A stretch of 64,000 nt of DNA, from positions 1-64,000 of the forward strand of contig NZ_SJDM01000015.1 in the NCBI RefSeq assembly GCF_004761865.1. Reading direction: 5' to 3'. The stretch comes from Crenalkalicoccus roseus (lineage in GTDB: Bacteria; Pseudomonadota; Alphaproteobacteria; Acetobacterales; Acetobacteraceae). The first letter of the stretch is position 1. The number at the start of each line of letters is the position of its first letter. Shown here piece after piece: positions 50,868-62,112 of this stretch. The position numbers and the translations under genes are program-made. A model generated the notes under the pieces. That model was not told the DNA's origin and ran no database searches. It saw only the letters and a list, made by a program, of their open reading frames with translations.

Positions 50868-51644
50868 TCAGACGTGCTGGCCGCCGTTCACGTGGATCTC
50901 GGCGCCGTTCACGTAGGAGGAGGCCTCGGTGCAGAGGAAGTAGATCGCCTTCGCCACCTCGGCCGGCTTGCCGAGGCGGCGCATCGGGATCTGCTCCTGC
51001 ACGATCCTCTCGGTGCCGGGGGAGAGGATCGAGGTGTCGATCTCCCCCGGGCTCAGCGCGTTCACCCGCACGCCGAGCGGGCCGAAATCGTGCGCCATCT
51101 CGCGCGTCAGCGCCATCAGCGCCGCCTTGGAGGTGGCGTAGGCCGCGCCGGCGAAGGGATGCACCCGGCTGCCGGCGATGGAGGTGACGTTCACCACCGA
51201 GCCGCGGGCGCGCGTCAGCTCCTCCACCAGCCCGCGGGCGAGCATGATGGGGGCGAAGAAATTCACCTGGAACACCCACTTCCAGTCGTCGAGCGTGGTC
51301 TCGATGCTGCCGAGGCGGCTGCCGCCCGGCCCCTTGGGCGAGATGCCGGCGTTGTTCACCAGCGCCTCCAGCCGCCCGCCCTCGGGCTCCAGCCGCCGCC
51401 TCACCTCGGCGACGGCGCGCAGCGTGTCCTCCGGGCTCGCCAGGTCGGCCTGGATGTGGTCCTCCGGCCCCATCTCCCAGGGGCACTGTTCCGGGAAGGG
51501 CTGGCGGGAGACGGTGAGGACGCGCCAGCCGGCGGCGGAGAACACCTGCACCGTGGCGTGGCCGATGCCGCGCGAGGCGCCGGTCAGCAGCAGGGTGCGG
51601 CGCGGACCGGCAGAGGCCGGCCTGGGACGGTCGGAGGGGGCCAT
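50868..51644 (-). CDS. Short-chain dehydrogenase/reductase
   Basis: A 258-residue SDR. It has LLTGASRGIGHATVQ, NNAGISPKGPGG, the active-site Ser in VVNVTSIAGSR and YATSKAALMALTREMAHDFGPLG for Tyr/Lys. The C-terminus ends GAEIHVNGGQHV, typical of the FabG-like group. It converges on the preceding SDR with only six bases between stop codons. The aminotransferase gene lies upstream on the same strand (46-base gap), so they may be co-transcribed. Confidence 0.9.
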   Translation of the reverse strand: MAPSDRPRPASAGPRRTLLLTGASRGIGHATVQVFSAAGWRVLTVSRQPFPEQCPWEMGPEDHIQADLASPEDTLRAVAEVRRRLEPEGGRLEALVNNAGISPKGPGGSRLGSIETTLDDWKWVFQVNFFAPIMLARGLVEELTRARGSVVNVTSIAGSRVHPFAGAAYATSKAALMALTREMAHDFGPLGVRVNALSPGEIDTSILSPGTERIVQEQIPMRRLGKPAEVAKAIYFLCTEASSYVNGAEIHVNGGQHV

Positions 51645-51690
51645 GGCGACGCACCCTAGCCCGGCCGGAGGGGGTGGAGCCAGGGCGGCA

Positions 51691-53025
51691 TCAGGCGGCG
51701 GCGCCGAGCAGGGGGCGGCGCGCGGCGATGAACTCCTCGACAGCGGCCAGGTAGCGGTCGCAGTCGGCCTCCGTCACCGGCAGGGAGAGCGCCGCCATGC
51801 CGCGCCGGGCCAGGTAGATGCCGGCCGCCAGCATGTCGAAGAAGTAGAGCTCGCGCAGCTTGTTCTCGGCCTCGCTCGCCGCGTAGGGGGCGGTGATGGG
51901 CCCGGCGCGGAAATGCACGGTGAGCATGGAGCCCGCGCCGGTGAACCGCATCGCCACGCCCGCCCGCGCGCAGGCGGCGTTCAGCCGCTCGCGCAGCCGC
52001 TCGCCGCGGGCGAACAGCGCCTCCGCCGCCTCGGCGCCGAAGATCTCGCCCATCGCGACGCAGCCCGCCGCCATGGACCAGACGTTGTTGTTGAAGGTGC
52101 CGGCATGGGGCAGCGCGCCGGGGCGGTGGCCGTCGAACACCGCCATGATGTCGCGCCGCCCGCCGAAGGCGCCGAAGCTCATCCCGCCGGCCATGTACTT
52201 GCCGAGCGTGGTCATGTCGGGCGTGACGCCTAGGCGCTGCTGCAGCCCGCCCGCGGCGTGGCGGCTGGTCATCACCTCGTCGAAGATCAGCACCGCGCCG
52301 GTCTCGCGCGTCGCCTCGCGCAGCGCGGCCAGGAACTCGCGCGTGGCCGGGATGCAGCCGCCCGAGCCGAGCATCGGCTCCACCAGCACCGCGGCGAGCT
52401 GATCGCCCTCGGCCAGGATGGCGCGCCGCGCCCCCTCCGCGTCGTTGTAGTCGGCGAAGGCGAGGGGGATCGGCACGTTCACCGGGCTGTGCTCGGTGGC
52501 GAAGGTCAGCACCCCGCCATGGTAGCCGCCGCGCATCACCATCGTCTTCACCCGCCCGGTGAAGCCGCGCGCGGCGGCGAGCGCCATCAGATTCGCCTCG
52601 GTGCCGCTGTTGGTGAAGCGCACCATCTCGATCGAGGGGAAGCGCCCGACGATGAGCGAGGCGAGCTCACCCTCCTTCTCGCCCACCGCGGCGAGGTTGA
52701 TGCCGCCATCGAGCGCCCGCTTCACCGCATCGAGGATGCGCCGCTCGGAATGGCCGAACAGGCCGGCGGTGTATTCGCCGAGCAGGTCGAGATACGCGTT
52801 GCCGTCCACATCCCACAGCCGGCAGCCCTCGCCGCGCGCCATGGCGGTGGGGAAGGGGGTGTAGAACAGCACGGTGCGGGTGTTGCCGCCCGGCATGACC
52901 TCGCGCGCCCTCGCGTGCAGGGCGGCGCTGCGCGGCCGGCGGGCGGCGTAGGCCTCGTGCGCCTCGGCGAGCGCGGCGTCGAGGTCGCTGTTGCGCGGCG
53001 GGCGCGGCTGGTCGAGCGGGCTCAT
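51691..53025 (-). CDS. Class-III aminotransferase, glutamate-1-semialdehyde aminomutase-like
   Basis: A 444-residue PLP enzyme. The family motifs are MPGGNTRTVLFY, VRFTNSGTEANLMALAAARG, VLIFDEVMTSR with Asp249, and the PLP lysine Lys276 in TTLGKYMAGGMSFGAFGG. It resembles HemL. Alphaproteobacteria normally make 5-aminolevulinate by the HemA condensation route, so this is probably another aminotransferase of the group rather than heme-pathway HemL. It lies upstream of the SDR on the same strand. The substrate is unknown; an omega-amino or beta-amino acid is plausible. Confidence 0.85.
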   Translation of the reverse strand: MSPLDQPRPPRNSDLDAALAEAHEAYAARRPRSAALHARAREVMPGGNTRTVLFYTPFPTAMARGEGCRLWDVDGNAYLDLLGEYTAGLFGHSERRILDAVKRALDGGINLAAVGEKEGELASLIVGRFPSIEMVRFTNSGTEANLMALAAARGFTGRVKTMVMRGGYHGGVLTFATEHSPVNVPIPLAFADYNDAEGARRAILAEGDQLAAVLVEPMLGSGGCIPATREFLAALREATRETGAVLIFDEVMTSRHAAGGLQQRLGVTPDMTTLGKYMAGGMSFGAFGGRRDIMAVFDGHRPGALPHAGTFNNNVWSMAAGCVAMGEIFGAEAAEALFARGERLRERLNAACARAGVAMRFTGAGSMLTVHFRAGPITAPYAASEAENKLRELYFFDMLAAGIYLARRGMAALSLPVTEADCDRYLAAVEEFIAARRPLLGAAA

Positions 53026-53095
53026 GATCGGCGTCGCCTCTCGGGTTCGGGCGAGCCTCGCGCACCGCGCGACCGGCCGTCAACCGCGCGGCGGC

Positions 53096-53806
53096 TCATG
53101 CCGGCTCCAGGTGGCGGGGCAGGCGGGCGCGGCCGCCGGCGAGGCGCAGCATGCCGCGGAAGACGCGCCACACCCGGCGCGGCGGGCGCCATTCCGGCCT
53201 CTCGCGCAGCCGGTCGAGCGTGCGCCGGATCACGCCCTGGTAGAGTTCGGACAAATCCGGATCCGGCACCAGCGTCGAGGGGCCGGGCAGGGCGCTGAAC
53301 AGGCCGAGGCGGCGGGCCAGCACGATGGCGCGCAGGCCGAGCAGGCGGATGGCGCGGCGGAAGGCGCAGCAGACCCGCCAGCGCAGGCCGAGGAGGAGCG
53401 GCGTGGCGCGGCCGGAGACCAGGCGCAGCAGCCGCTCCCACAGCCCCTGCCGCGCCCAGCGGCGGAACAGGCGCGCGACGGTGTCGGCCTTGCCGTATTC
53501 CGGCGGCAGGGCGCCCCAGGGAGCGCGGCCGCCGCCCTGCGCGGCCGGGCGCTTCAGGGTGACGGCGCGGAAGATGGCGTCGAGCCGCGCGCGCGGATCG
53601 GCGAGCGGGCGGCCGGCGCCGCCGGCGGTGCTGCCGGGCAGGAGCGGGCGGAGGAGGTGCCACTCCGCATCGGTCATCGGCGCCCAGGGATGGGGCGGCG
53701 TGAGCCTTTCGACCGGGTCGGTGACCAGACGGCGGACGAGGTCGTGGCGTGCCACGAAGTCGGGCGGGAGGAGGTCGGGGGGGAGGCGCTGATGGGGGCG
53801 GGGCAT
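53096..53806 (-). CDS. Transposase-derived protein: IS5-type N-terminal domain (DUF4096) plus unique C-terminus
   Basis: A 236-residue protein. Residues about 43-130 match the N-terminal domain of IS5-group transposases: PMTDAEWHLLRPLLPG, GRPLADPRARLDAIFRAV, WGALPPEYGKADTVARLFRR and WARQGLWERLLRLV. No DDE catalytic domain follows. Instead residues 131-236 are a basic, helix-rich segment (LRWRVCCAFRRAIRLLGLRAIVLARRLG) unlike transposase. No terminal inverted repeats or target duplication flank it. The composition matches the host. A perfect alphaproteobacterial LexA box lies 24 bases upstream of ATG 53806. The simplest reading is a domesticated, DNA-damage-induced DNA-binding protein; the role is unknown. 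Confidence 0.75.
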   Translation of the reverse strand: MPRPHQRLPPDLLPPDFVARHDLVRRLVTDPVERLTPPHPWAPMTDAEWHLLRPLLPGSTAGGAGRPLADPRARLDAIFRAVTLKRPAAQGGGRAPWGALPPEYGKADTVARLFRRWARQGLWERLLRLVSGRATPLLLGLRWRVCCAFRRAIRLLGLRAIVLARRLGLFSALPGPSTLVPDPDLSELYQGVIRRTLDRLRERPEWRPPRRVWRVFRGMLRLAGGRARLPRHLEPA

Positions 53807-53829
53807 CGGGCGGGTCCGGCGGGGATATG

Positions 53830-53844
53830 GAACATACCAGGAAC
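53830..53844 (-). promoter_or_regulatory. LexA (SOS) box upstream of the transposase-derived gene
   Basis: On the minus strand the site reads GTTC-CTGGTAT-GTTC, an exact match to the alphaproteobacterial LexA operator GTTC-N7-GTTC. It lies within a longer direct repeat (TATGTTCC twice). It ends 24 bases before the start codon at 53806, where LexA would block the promoter. Confidence 0.75.
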
Positions 53845-54183
53845 ATAGCGCCGACGCAAGGGTTTCGCGGGGAAGGGTCGGGGCCGACGGACCACCTCCC
53901 GCGGCGAGGCGCCGGCGGGGGCGGACCGCTTCGGGCACGCCGCCCGCCGGGGCGGGCTCAGGCTAGGCCGACCCCGGCGCCGCGGCAGGCCCTGCCGCAC
54001 GAAGCCGGTGAGTGCCCGGCAATTCAGCCGTGCAGCCCGGACCTCCCCGGCCCTGCCGATGGACCAGAGCGCCCGGTCCTCGGGGAGGACACCGGCTTGC
54101 CAGGATCTGGGGCGCTCCTCGGGGCTGCGGCGCGGGGGGCAGGCCGTCCCGGCCAGGCCCACACCCGCACCGGCCCGCCCCGC
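53845..54183. other. Gap without recognised gene
   Basis: The stretch between the LexA box and the stress-type SDR holds no supported coding region. Open frames in it are GC-rich shadows. A small inverted repeat (GTCCTC/GAGGAC, about 54078-54093) might end the SDR transcript coming from the right. On the plus strand GGAAC-N16-GGTT starts at 53840 but points to no gene. Confidence 0.5.
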
Positions 54184-55053
54184 TCAGCCGTTCACCACCG
54201 TGCCGCCGTTCGGGTGCAGCGTCTGGCCGAAGATGTAGCTGCTGTCCGCCTCGCTCGCGAGGAAGATGTAGCTCGGCGCCACCTCGTCCGGCTGGCCGGC
54301 GCGGCCCATGGTGGAGCCCTCGCCGTGCCTGGCCGTGCGCTCCTCGTCGAAGCTCGCGGGGATCAGCGGCGTCCAGATCGGGCCCGGCGCCACCGCGTTG
54401 ACGCGGATCCTGCGCTGCTCCCACAGCGCCTGGGACAGGCTGCGGGTGAAGGCCAGGATCGCGCCCTTGGTCGAGGCGTAGTCGATCAGCTCCGGGCTGC
54501 CCCGGTAGGCGGTGATGGAGGTGCTGTTGATGATCGCGCCCCCCTCGGGCATGTGCGGCAGCGCCGCCTTGGTCACCCAGAACATGGACAGGATGTTGGT
54601 GCGGAAGGTCCGCTCCACCTGGTCCTCCGGGATCGCGGCGAAATCCTTGCAGACATGCTGCTCGGCGGCGTTGTTCACCAGGATGTCGAGCCGCCCGCCG
54701 AGCGCCCGCACCGCCTTCGCCACCGCCTCGCGGCAGAAGGCGGCATCGCCGATGTCGCCGGCCATGGCGAAGCACTTGCGCCCGGCGGCCTCGATGTGGC
54801 GCTTCGTCTCCTCGGCGTCCTCGTGCTCGTCCTTGTAGAGGATGGCGACATCCGCGCCCTCCTTGGCGAAGCCGATCGCCACCGCGCGGCCGATGCCGGA
54901 ATCGCCGCCGGTGACGAGGGCGGTCTTGCCGGCGAGCTTGCCGCTGGCGCGCCAGCCCTCCATCCGGTCGCGCGGCTGCGGCCGCATCTCTCCCTCGAGG
55001 CCGGGCTGGCGGTCCTGCTTCTGCGGGGGTTGTGGGGTGTCCTGCTCGGGCAT
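54184..55053 (-). CDS. Short-chain dehydrogenase of the general-stress type
   Basis: A 289-residue SDR with a hydrophilic N-terminal extension (MPEQDTPQPPQKQDRQPG) before the core. The core is GKTALVTGGDSGIGRAVAIGFAKEGADVAI, NNAAEQ, INSTSITAYRG and YASTKGAILAFTRSLSQAL, ending GGTVVNG. The extension plus core match the family of Bacillus general stress protein 39/YdaD and YhdF, and many alphaproteobacterial stress-induced homologues. An EcfG-like promoter with one mismatch lies about 32 bases upstream. The substrate is unknown. Confidence 0.9.
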   Translation of the reverse strand: MPEQDTPQPPQKQDRQPGLEGEMRPQPRDRMEGWRASGKLAGKTALVTGGDSGIGRAVAIGFAKEGADVAILYKDEHEDAEETKRHIEAAGRKCFAMAGDIGDAAFCREAVAKAVRALGGRLDILVNNAAEQHVCKDFAAIPEDQVERTFRTNILSMFWVTKAALPHMPEGGAIINSTSITAYRGSPELIDYASTKGAILAFTRSLSQALWEQRRIRVNAVAPGPIWTPLIPASFDEERTARHGEGSTMGRAGQPDEVAPSYIFLASEADSSYIFGQTLHPNGGTVVNG

Positions 55054-55084
55054 GGCGCGGGGTCTCCTGCAAGCCGAGCTGCGG

Positions 55085-55110
55085 AACGGCCGGCGCGGCG
55101 GCAGGGTTGC
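55085..55110 (-). promoter_or_regulatory. EcfG-like promoter candidate for the stress-type SDR, overlapping one for the divergent gene
   Basis: On the minus strand GCAAC (55110-55106), then 17 bases, then CGTT (55088-55085): one mismatch to GGAAC-N17-CGTT. On the plus strand the same stretch reads GGAAC (55083-55087), 17 bases, GGTT (55105-55108), also with one mismatch, towards the gene at 55160. Either or both could work. Confidence 0.4.
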
Positions 55111-55159
55111 CGGGCGGCGGCGCAACGGAGGCTTAACCCGGCCGGCCGAGGCTCGCGGC

Positions 55160-55897
55160 ATGGAACGGGCAGCACCGGCGGGCAAGGCCGCCAGCATGGA
55201 ACGGGTCGCGGGCAAGCCGCGGCCGGCCGCGAAGCCAGGCGCCTTCAAGCGGGAGCTGGCGCGGGCGATGGAAGGGCCGCAGGGGCCGGCCGGGCCCCGC
55301 CCCGCCTCGCCCCGGCCGATCCGGCTTCCCCAGGCCGCCCCGGCGGAGGCCGGCAGCCCCTTCCGCCAGACCATCGCCCGGCTGGAGAGCGGCGGCGCCG
55401 GGCCGGGGCAGGGCCACGCGGCGCGCAACCCGGCCTCGGGCGCCCTCGGCCGCTACCAGATGCTGCCCGTGGCGCTGCGCGACATCGGCTGGCAGGACGC
55501 GGCGGGCGGCTGGACCGCGCTGGCCGCCCGCCACGGCGTGGCCTCGGAGGCCGACTTCCTCGCCAGCCCGGCGGCGCAGGAGGCGGCCATGGACGCCTTC
55601 CTGCGCCGCGCCGAGGCGCAGCTCGAACGCAACGGCAGCCTGGCGCGCGCCGGCGGCACGGTGCGCGGGCTCGACGGCGAGGCGGTGCCGCTGACCGAGG
55701 CCGGCCTGGTCGCCGCCGCGCACCGGCGCGGCGCGGGCAGCGTCGCACGCTACCTCGCGCACCGCACCGAGACGCCGGACGCGCCGCTTTCGCCCGCGCA
55801 GCGCAGCGCCTTCGCCGCGGTGGAGCGGCGGCTGCGCGACTTCGCGGCCATGCCCTACGCCCTGGCCTCGCGGCGCGCCCAGGGCGCCGCCGGGTAG
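55160..55897 (+). CDS. Lysozyme/transglycosylase-fold protein without signal peptide
   Basis: About 245 residues from ATG 55160 (55196 is a second possible start, since the first 36 bases are a near repeat, both beginning GCATGGAACGGG). Residues about 72-150 resemble the SLT lysozyme fold: FRQTIARLESGGAGPGQG with a candidate catalytic Glu, NPASGALGRYQMLPVALRDIGW, then AARHGVASEADFLASPAAQEAAMDAFLRRAEAQL. The C-terminal part holds a helix pair (LTEAGLVAAAHRRGAGSVARYL). No Sec signal or membrane helix is visible. It could be a flagellar, secretion-linked or cytoplasmic protein using the fold. It is divergent from the stress-type SDR. Confidence 0.65.
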   Translation: MERAAPAGKAASMERVAGKPRPAAKPGAFKRELARAMEGPQGPAGPRPASPRPIRLPQAAPAEAGSPFRQTIARLESGGAGPGQGHAARNPASGALGRYQMLPVALRDIGWQDAAGGWTALAARHGVASEADFLASPAAQEAAMDAFLRRAEAQLERNGSLARAGGTVRGLDGEAVPLTEAGLVAAAHRRGAGSVARYLAHRTETPDAPLSPAQRSAFAAVERRLRDFAAMPYALASRRAQGAAG

Positions 55898-55946
55898 CGC
55901 CGCGGCGGCGCCTCGCCGGGCGCGGCGCACGCGGGATGAGGTGGCG

Positions 55947-58619
<2,673 letters not shown>

Positions 58620-58675
58620 GGGCGGGTGATCCCTCTGCAAGCTGCGGGGCGGGGCGCGGCGCCGCGGCCGCCCCC

Positions 58676-60727
58676 TCAGCCCTCGATCTTCGACAGGTCG
58701 GCGACGGCATCCATGGCGGAGCGCAGCCTGGCGAGCAAACCTAGCCGATTGCGCCGGAGTTCCGGAACCGGATCGTTCACCGTCACGCGATCGAAGAAGG
58801 CGTCCACCGGGGCGCGCAGCGCGGCGAGGGCGGCCATGGCGCCGGCAAAGTCCTCGGCGGCGATGCGCGCGCGCGCCGCCGGCTCGGCGGCGTCGAGCGC
58901 GGCGGCGAGCGCCCTCTCCTCCGCCTGCGCGAACAGGGCGGGATCGGCGGCGGGGCGGAACGGGCCGTCCTTCCGCTCCTCGATGCGCAGGATGTTGGCG
59001 GCGCGCCGGTAGGCGGCGAGCAGGTTGGCGCCGTCCGGCGATTCCAGCAGGCCGCGCAGCGCCTCGGCGCGCGCGAGCAGGCGCACCAGGTCGTCGTCGG
59101 GCGTGGCGCCGAACACGGCGGCGACCAGGTCGTGGCGCGCGCCCTCGGCGCGGAGCTGCACGCGCAGGCGCTCGGCGATGAAGTCGAGCACCTCGCGCAC
59201 CGGGGGGGGCGCCGGCCAGATCGGCCCAAACTCGTGGAAGATGCGGGCGATCGGCAGCCGGAGCCCGTTCTCCCGCACGATGCGGATCACGCCGAGCGCG
59301 GCGCGGCGCAGCGCGAAGGGATCGCCCGAGCCGGTCGGCCTCTCGCCCACCGCGAAGAAGCCGGCGAGCTGGTCGAGCTTGTCCGCCAGCGCCACGGCGA
59401 TGGCCACCTTCTCGTCCGGCACCGCGTCGCCGGGGCCGAGCGGGCGGTAATGCGCCGCGATCGCCTCCGCCACGCGGGGGTCCTCGCCGCCGTGCAGCGC
59501 GTAGTAGCGGCCCATCACGCCCTGCAGCTCGGGGAACTCGCCGACCATGCCGCTGGCGAGGTCGGCCTTGGCCAGCCGCGCCGCGCGCGTCGCCAGCGCC
59601 CGGTCGGCGCCGATCATGGGCGCGATCGCCGCGGCCAGCGTCTCCAGCCGGCTCACCCGCTCCCCCTGCGTGCCGAGCTTCTCGTAGAACACCACGTGCT
59701 CGAGCCGCGGCAGGAAGCTCTCCAGCGTCTGCTTCCGGTCCTGGTCCCAGAAGAAGCGCGCGTCGGCGAGGCGGGCGCGCAGCACCCGCTCGTTGCCGGC
59801 GACGATGGCGGCGCCGCCGTCCCGCGCCTCGATGTTCGCGACCAGCGCGAAGCGCGCGGCGGCGCGCCCGTCCGGGTGGCGCAGCGCGAAGTAGCGCTGG
59901 TTCACGCGCATGGTGGTGCGCATCACCTCGGGCGGCAGGTCCATGAAGGCGTCGTCGATGCGCCCGAGCAGCGGCACCGGCCATTCCACGAGGCCCGCCA
60001 CCTCGGCGAGCAGGCCGCGGTCCGGCACCACCTCCAGCCCCTCGGCGGCGGCGAGGCGGGCGAGGCCGGATTCGATCAGCGCCTCGCGCTCGGCGGCGTC
60101 CAGCACCACGCGCCGCTCGCGCAGCGTCTCGCGGTAGCCGGCGAGGTCCTGCACGGCGAAGGCGCCGGGCGCCATCACCCGGTGGCCCTCGGTGAGGTCG
60201 CCCGCGGCCAGGCCGTGCGCCGCGTCCGCGCCCTGCGCCAGCGCGAAGCGCACCGGCGCGCCGTCGAAGACGCAGAGGATGCGGTGCAGCGGCCGCACCC
60301 AGGTGAAGGCGCTCTCGCCCCAGCGCATGGATTTCGGCCAGGGCAGGCGGCGGATCAGGCCCGGGAATTCGCGCGCGATCACCTCGCGCGTCGGCACCGC
60401 CGGCGTGGTCCGGCGCAGGATCCAGCGCCCGTTCTCCTGCGCCAGCTCCTCGCGCGTGGCGGCGTTCTTGCGCAGGAACCCCTCGAGCGCCGCCGCCGGG
60501 GCGTCGAGCCGCGGCCCGGCGACCTCGGTGCGCGCGGCGGGCAGCTCGGCCAGGTACTCGCCCCACACCCCGATGCGGCGCGGGCCGTGGAACGCCTCGC
60601 GCACGCCCTGCCCGGCACGGGCGCCGGCGAGGGCCGCGTCCACCTCGGCGGCGAGGCGCTGCGCCGCCTCGCGCTGCATGCGCGCCGGGATCTCCTCGGA
60701 GAGGAGTTCGAGCAGCAGCTCAGGCAC
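58676..60727 (-). CDS. glyS: Glycyl-tRNA synthetase, beta subunit
   Basis: A 683-residue subunit of the heterotetrameric glycyl-tRNA synthetase. It has a GTG start, [18 protein letters not shown], with [58 protein letters not shown]-type blocks, the HD-like middle ([17 protein letters not shown]) and the C-terminal anticodon-binding domain with [19 protein letters not shown]. The length is typical. Its start overlaps the glyQ stop by eight bases, so the subunits are co-translated. Confidence 0.97.
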   Translation of the reverse strand: MPELLLELLSEEIPARMQREAAQRLAAEVDAALAGARAGQGVREAFHGPRRIGVWGEYLAELPAARTEVAGPRLDAPAAALEGFLRKNAATREELAQENGRWILRRTTPAVPTREVIAREFPGLIRRLPWPKSMRWGESAFTWVRPLHRILCVFDGAPVRFALAQGADAAHGLAAGDLTEGHRVMAPGAFAVQDLAGYRETLRERRVVLDAAEREALIESGLARLAAAEGLEVVPDRGLLAEVAGLVEWPVPLLGRIDDAFMDLPPEVMRTTMRVNQRYFALRHPDGRAAARFALVANIEARDGGAAIVAGNERVLRARLADARFFWDQDRKQTLESFLPRLEHVVFYEKLGTQGERVSRLETLAAAIAPMIGADRALATRAARLAKADLASGMVGEFPELQGVMGRYYALHGGEDPRVAEAIAAHYRPLGPGDAVPDEKVAIAVALADKLDQLAGFFAVGERPTGSGDPFALRRAALGVIRIVRENGLRLPIARIFHEFGPIWPAPPPVREVLDFIAERLRVQLRAEGARHDLVAAVFGATPDDDLVRLLARAEALRGLLESPDGANLLAAYRRAANILRIEERKDGPFRPAADPALFAQAEERALAAALDAAEPAARARIAAEDFAGAMAALAALRAPVDAFFDRVTVNDPVPELRRNRLGLLARLRSAMDAVADLSKIEG

Positions 60728-61607
60728 CGGCCGCCTCCCCCGCCAGCCACGCCTCGCAGCAGCCCTTCGCCAGCGCCCGCACCCGGGCGATGTAGGCGGC
60801 GCGCTCGGTGGCGCTGATGGCGCCGCGCGCGTCGAGCAGGTTGAAGCGGTGGCTCGCCTTGATGCACTGGTCGTAGGCGGGCAGCGCCAGGCCGTGGCGC
60901 AGCAGCGCCGCGCACTCCCTCTCCGCGTCCTCGAAGTGGCGGAACAGCATCGCGACGTCAGCGTGCTCGAAATTGTGCGCGCTGTACTCCCGCTCCGCCC
61001 GCAGGAACACCTCGCCGTAGGTGACGCCCCGGCCGTTGAAGTCGAGGTCGTACACGTTCTCGACCCCCTGGATGTACATCGCCAGGCGCTCGAGGCCGTA
61101 GGTCAGCTCGCAGGAGGGCACCTCGCAGGCGATGCCGCCGACCTGCTGGAAGTAGGTGAACTGCGTCACCTCCATGCCGTCGCACCACACCTCCCACCCG
61201 AGGCCCCAGGCGCCGAGGGTCGGGCTCTCCCAGTCGTCCTCGACGAAGCGGATGTCGTGCAGCAGCGGGTCGATGCCGAGCGCGCGGTAGCTGCCGATCA
61301 GCAGCGCCTGCGGGTCGGGCGGGGAGGGCTTCAGCAGCACCTGGTACTGGTAGTAGTGCTGCAGGCGGTTCGGGTTCTCGCCGTAGCGCCCGTCGGTCGG
61401 GCGGCGGCTCGGCTGCACGTAGGCGGCCTTCCACGGCTTCGGGCCGAGCGCGCGCAGCGTGGTGGCGGGGTGGAAGGTGCCCGCGCCCACCTCCATGTCG
61501 TAGGGCTGCAGGATCACGCAGCCCTGATCGGCCCAGTAGGCGTGCAGCCTCAGGATCAGCTCCTGGAAGCTCGGCGTGCGGGTCGCGTCGGTCGGGGCGT
61601 CGGGCAT
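60720..61607 (-). CDS. glyQ: Glycyl-tRNA synthetase, alpha subunit
   Basis: A 295-residue catalytic subunit. After [30 protein letters not shown] come the class II motifs [24 protein letters not shown] and [27 protein letters not shown], then [28 protein letters not shown] chose ATG 61607, the family N-terminus; the frame is open further upstream but reads as low-complexity. It overlaps glyS by eight bases. It is divergent from the NTF2-fold gene (91 bases between starts). No T-box leader is present, as expected outside Firmicutes. Confidence 0.97.
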   Translation of the reverse strand: MPDAPTDATRTPSFQELILRLHAYWADQGCVILQPYDMEVGAGTFHPATTLRALGPKPWKAAYVQPSRRPTDGRYGENPNRLQHYYQYQVLLKPSPPDPQALLIGSYRALGIDPLLHDIRFVEDDWESPTLGAWGLGWEVWCDGMEVTQFTYFQQVGGIACEVPSCELTYGLERLAMYIQGVENVYDLDFNGRGVTYGEVFLRAEREYSAHNFEHADVAMLFRHFEDAERECAALLRHGLALPAYDQCIKASHRFNLLDARGAISATERAAYIARVRALAKGCCEAWLAGEAAGA

Positions 61608-61698
61608 GCGTCGGGATTGGCCGCTCTGGTGCGGCGCACCATTAAGGGGGGGCGGCGGTTCCGGCAAGGAAGCGCCCCGAGACAGCGGGAGCCGACCC

Positions 61699-62106
61699 AT
61701 GACCCCGACCGAAGCCCTGATCCGCGACTACTACGCCGCCTTCGACCGCGGCGACCGCGAGGCGATGCTCGCCCTGCTCGCCGAGGACGTGGTCCACGAC
61801 GTCAACCAGGGGCCGCGCGAGACCGGGCGCGAGGCGTTCCGCCGCTTCCTCGCCCACATGGACTATTCCTACCGGGAGCGGATCCGCGACCTCGTGGTGA
61901 TGGCGGACGCCACCGGCCGCCGCGCCGCGGCGGAGTTCACGGTGGAGGGCGAGTACCTCGCCACCGACGCCGCCCTGCCCCCGGCGCGCGGCCAGCGCTA
62001 CAGCCTGCCCGCCGGCGCCTTCTTCGAGGTGCGGCAGGGGCGGATTGCGCGCGTCACCACCTACTACAACCTCCAGGAATGGATCCGGCAGGTGAGCGGG
62101 GGGTAG
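61699..62106 (+). CDS. NTF2-like (SnoaL/ketosteroid-isomerase fold) protein
   Basis: A 135-residue single-domain protein: [55 protein letters not shown], then [14 protein letters not shown] and [22 protein letters not shown]. This is the cone-shaped NTF2 fold of SnoaL-like proteins, whose members include small isomerases, hydrolases and binding proteins. The characteristic helix-helix and final strand are intact. The substrate is unknown. It lies on the opposite strand between glyQ and the S49 peptidase gene, convergent with the latter (six bases between stops). Confidence 0.87.
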   Translation: MTPTEALIRDYYAAFDRGDREAMLALLAEDVVHDVNQGPRETGREAFRRFLAHMDYSYRERIRDLVVMADATGRRAAAEFTVEGEYLATDAALPPARGQRYSLPAGAFFEVRQGRIARVTTYYNLQEWIRQVSGG

Positions 62107-62112
62107 CCGCGC

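Noticed and set aside
51691-53025. hemL (glutamate-1-semialdehyde aminomutase) for heme synthesis
   Set aside because: The motifs fit the wider family, but alphaproteobacteria make 5-aminolevulinate from glycine and succinyl-CoA, and no hemA (glutamyl-tRNA reductase) is nearby.
53096-53806. An intact IS5-family insertion sequence
   Set aside because: No DDE core, no terminal inverted repeats and no target duplication were found. Only the N-terminal transposase domain is present, in a gene with host-like composition and its own LexA box.
53840-53864. EcfG promoter on the plus strand (GGAAC-N16-GGTT)
   Set aside because: It points into a gap and then an antisense gene, has a mismatch, and overlaps the better-supported LexA box.
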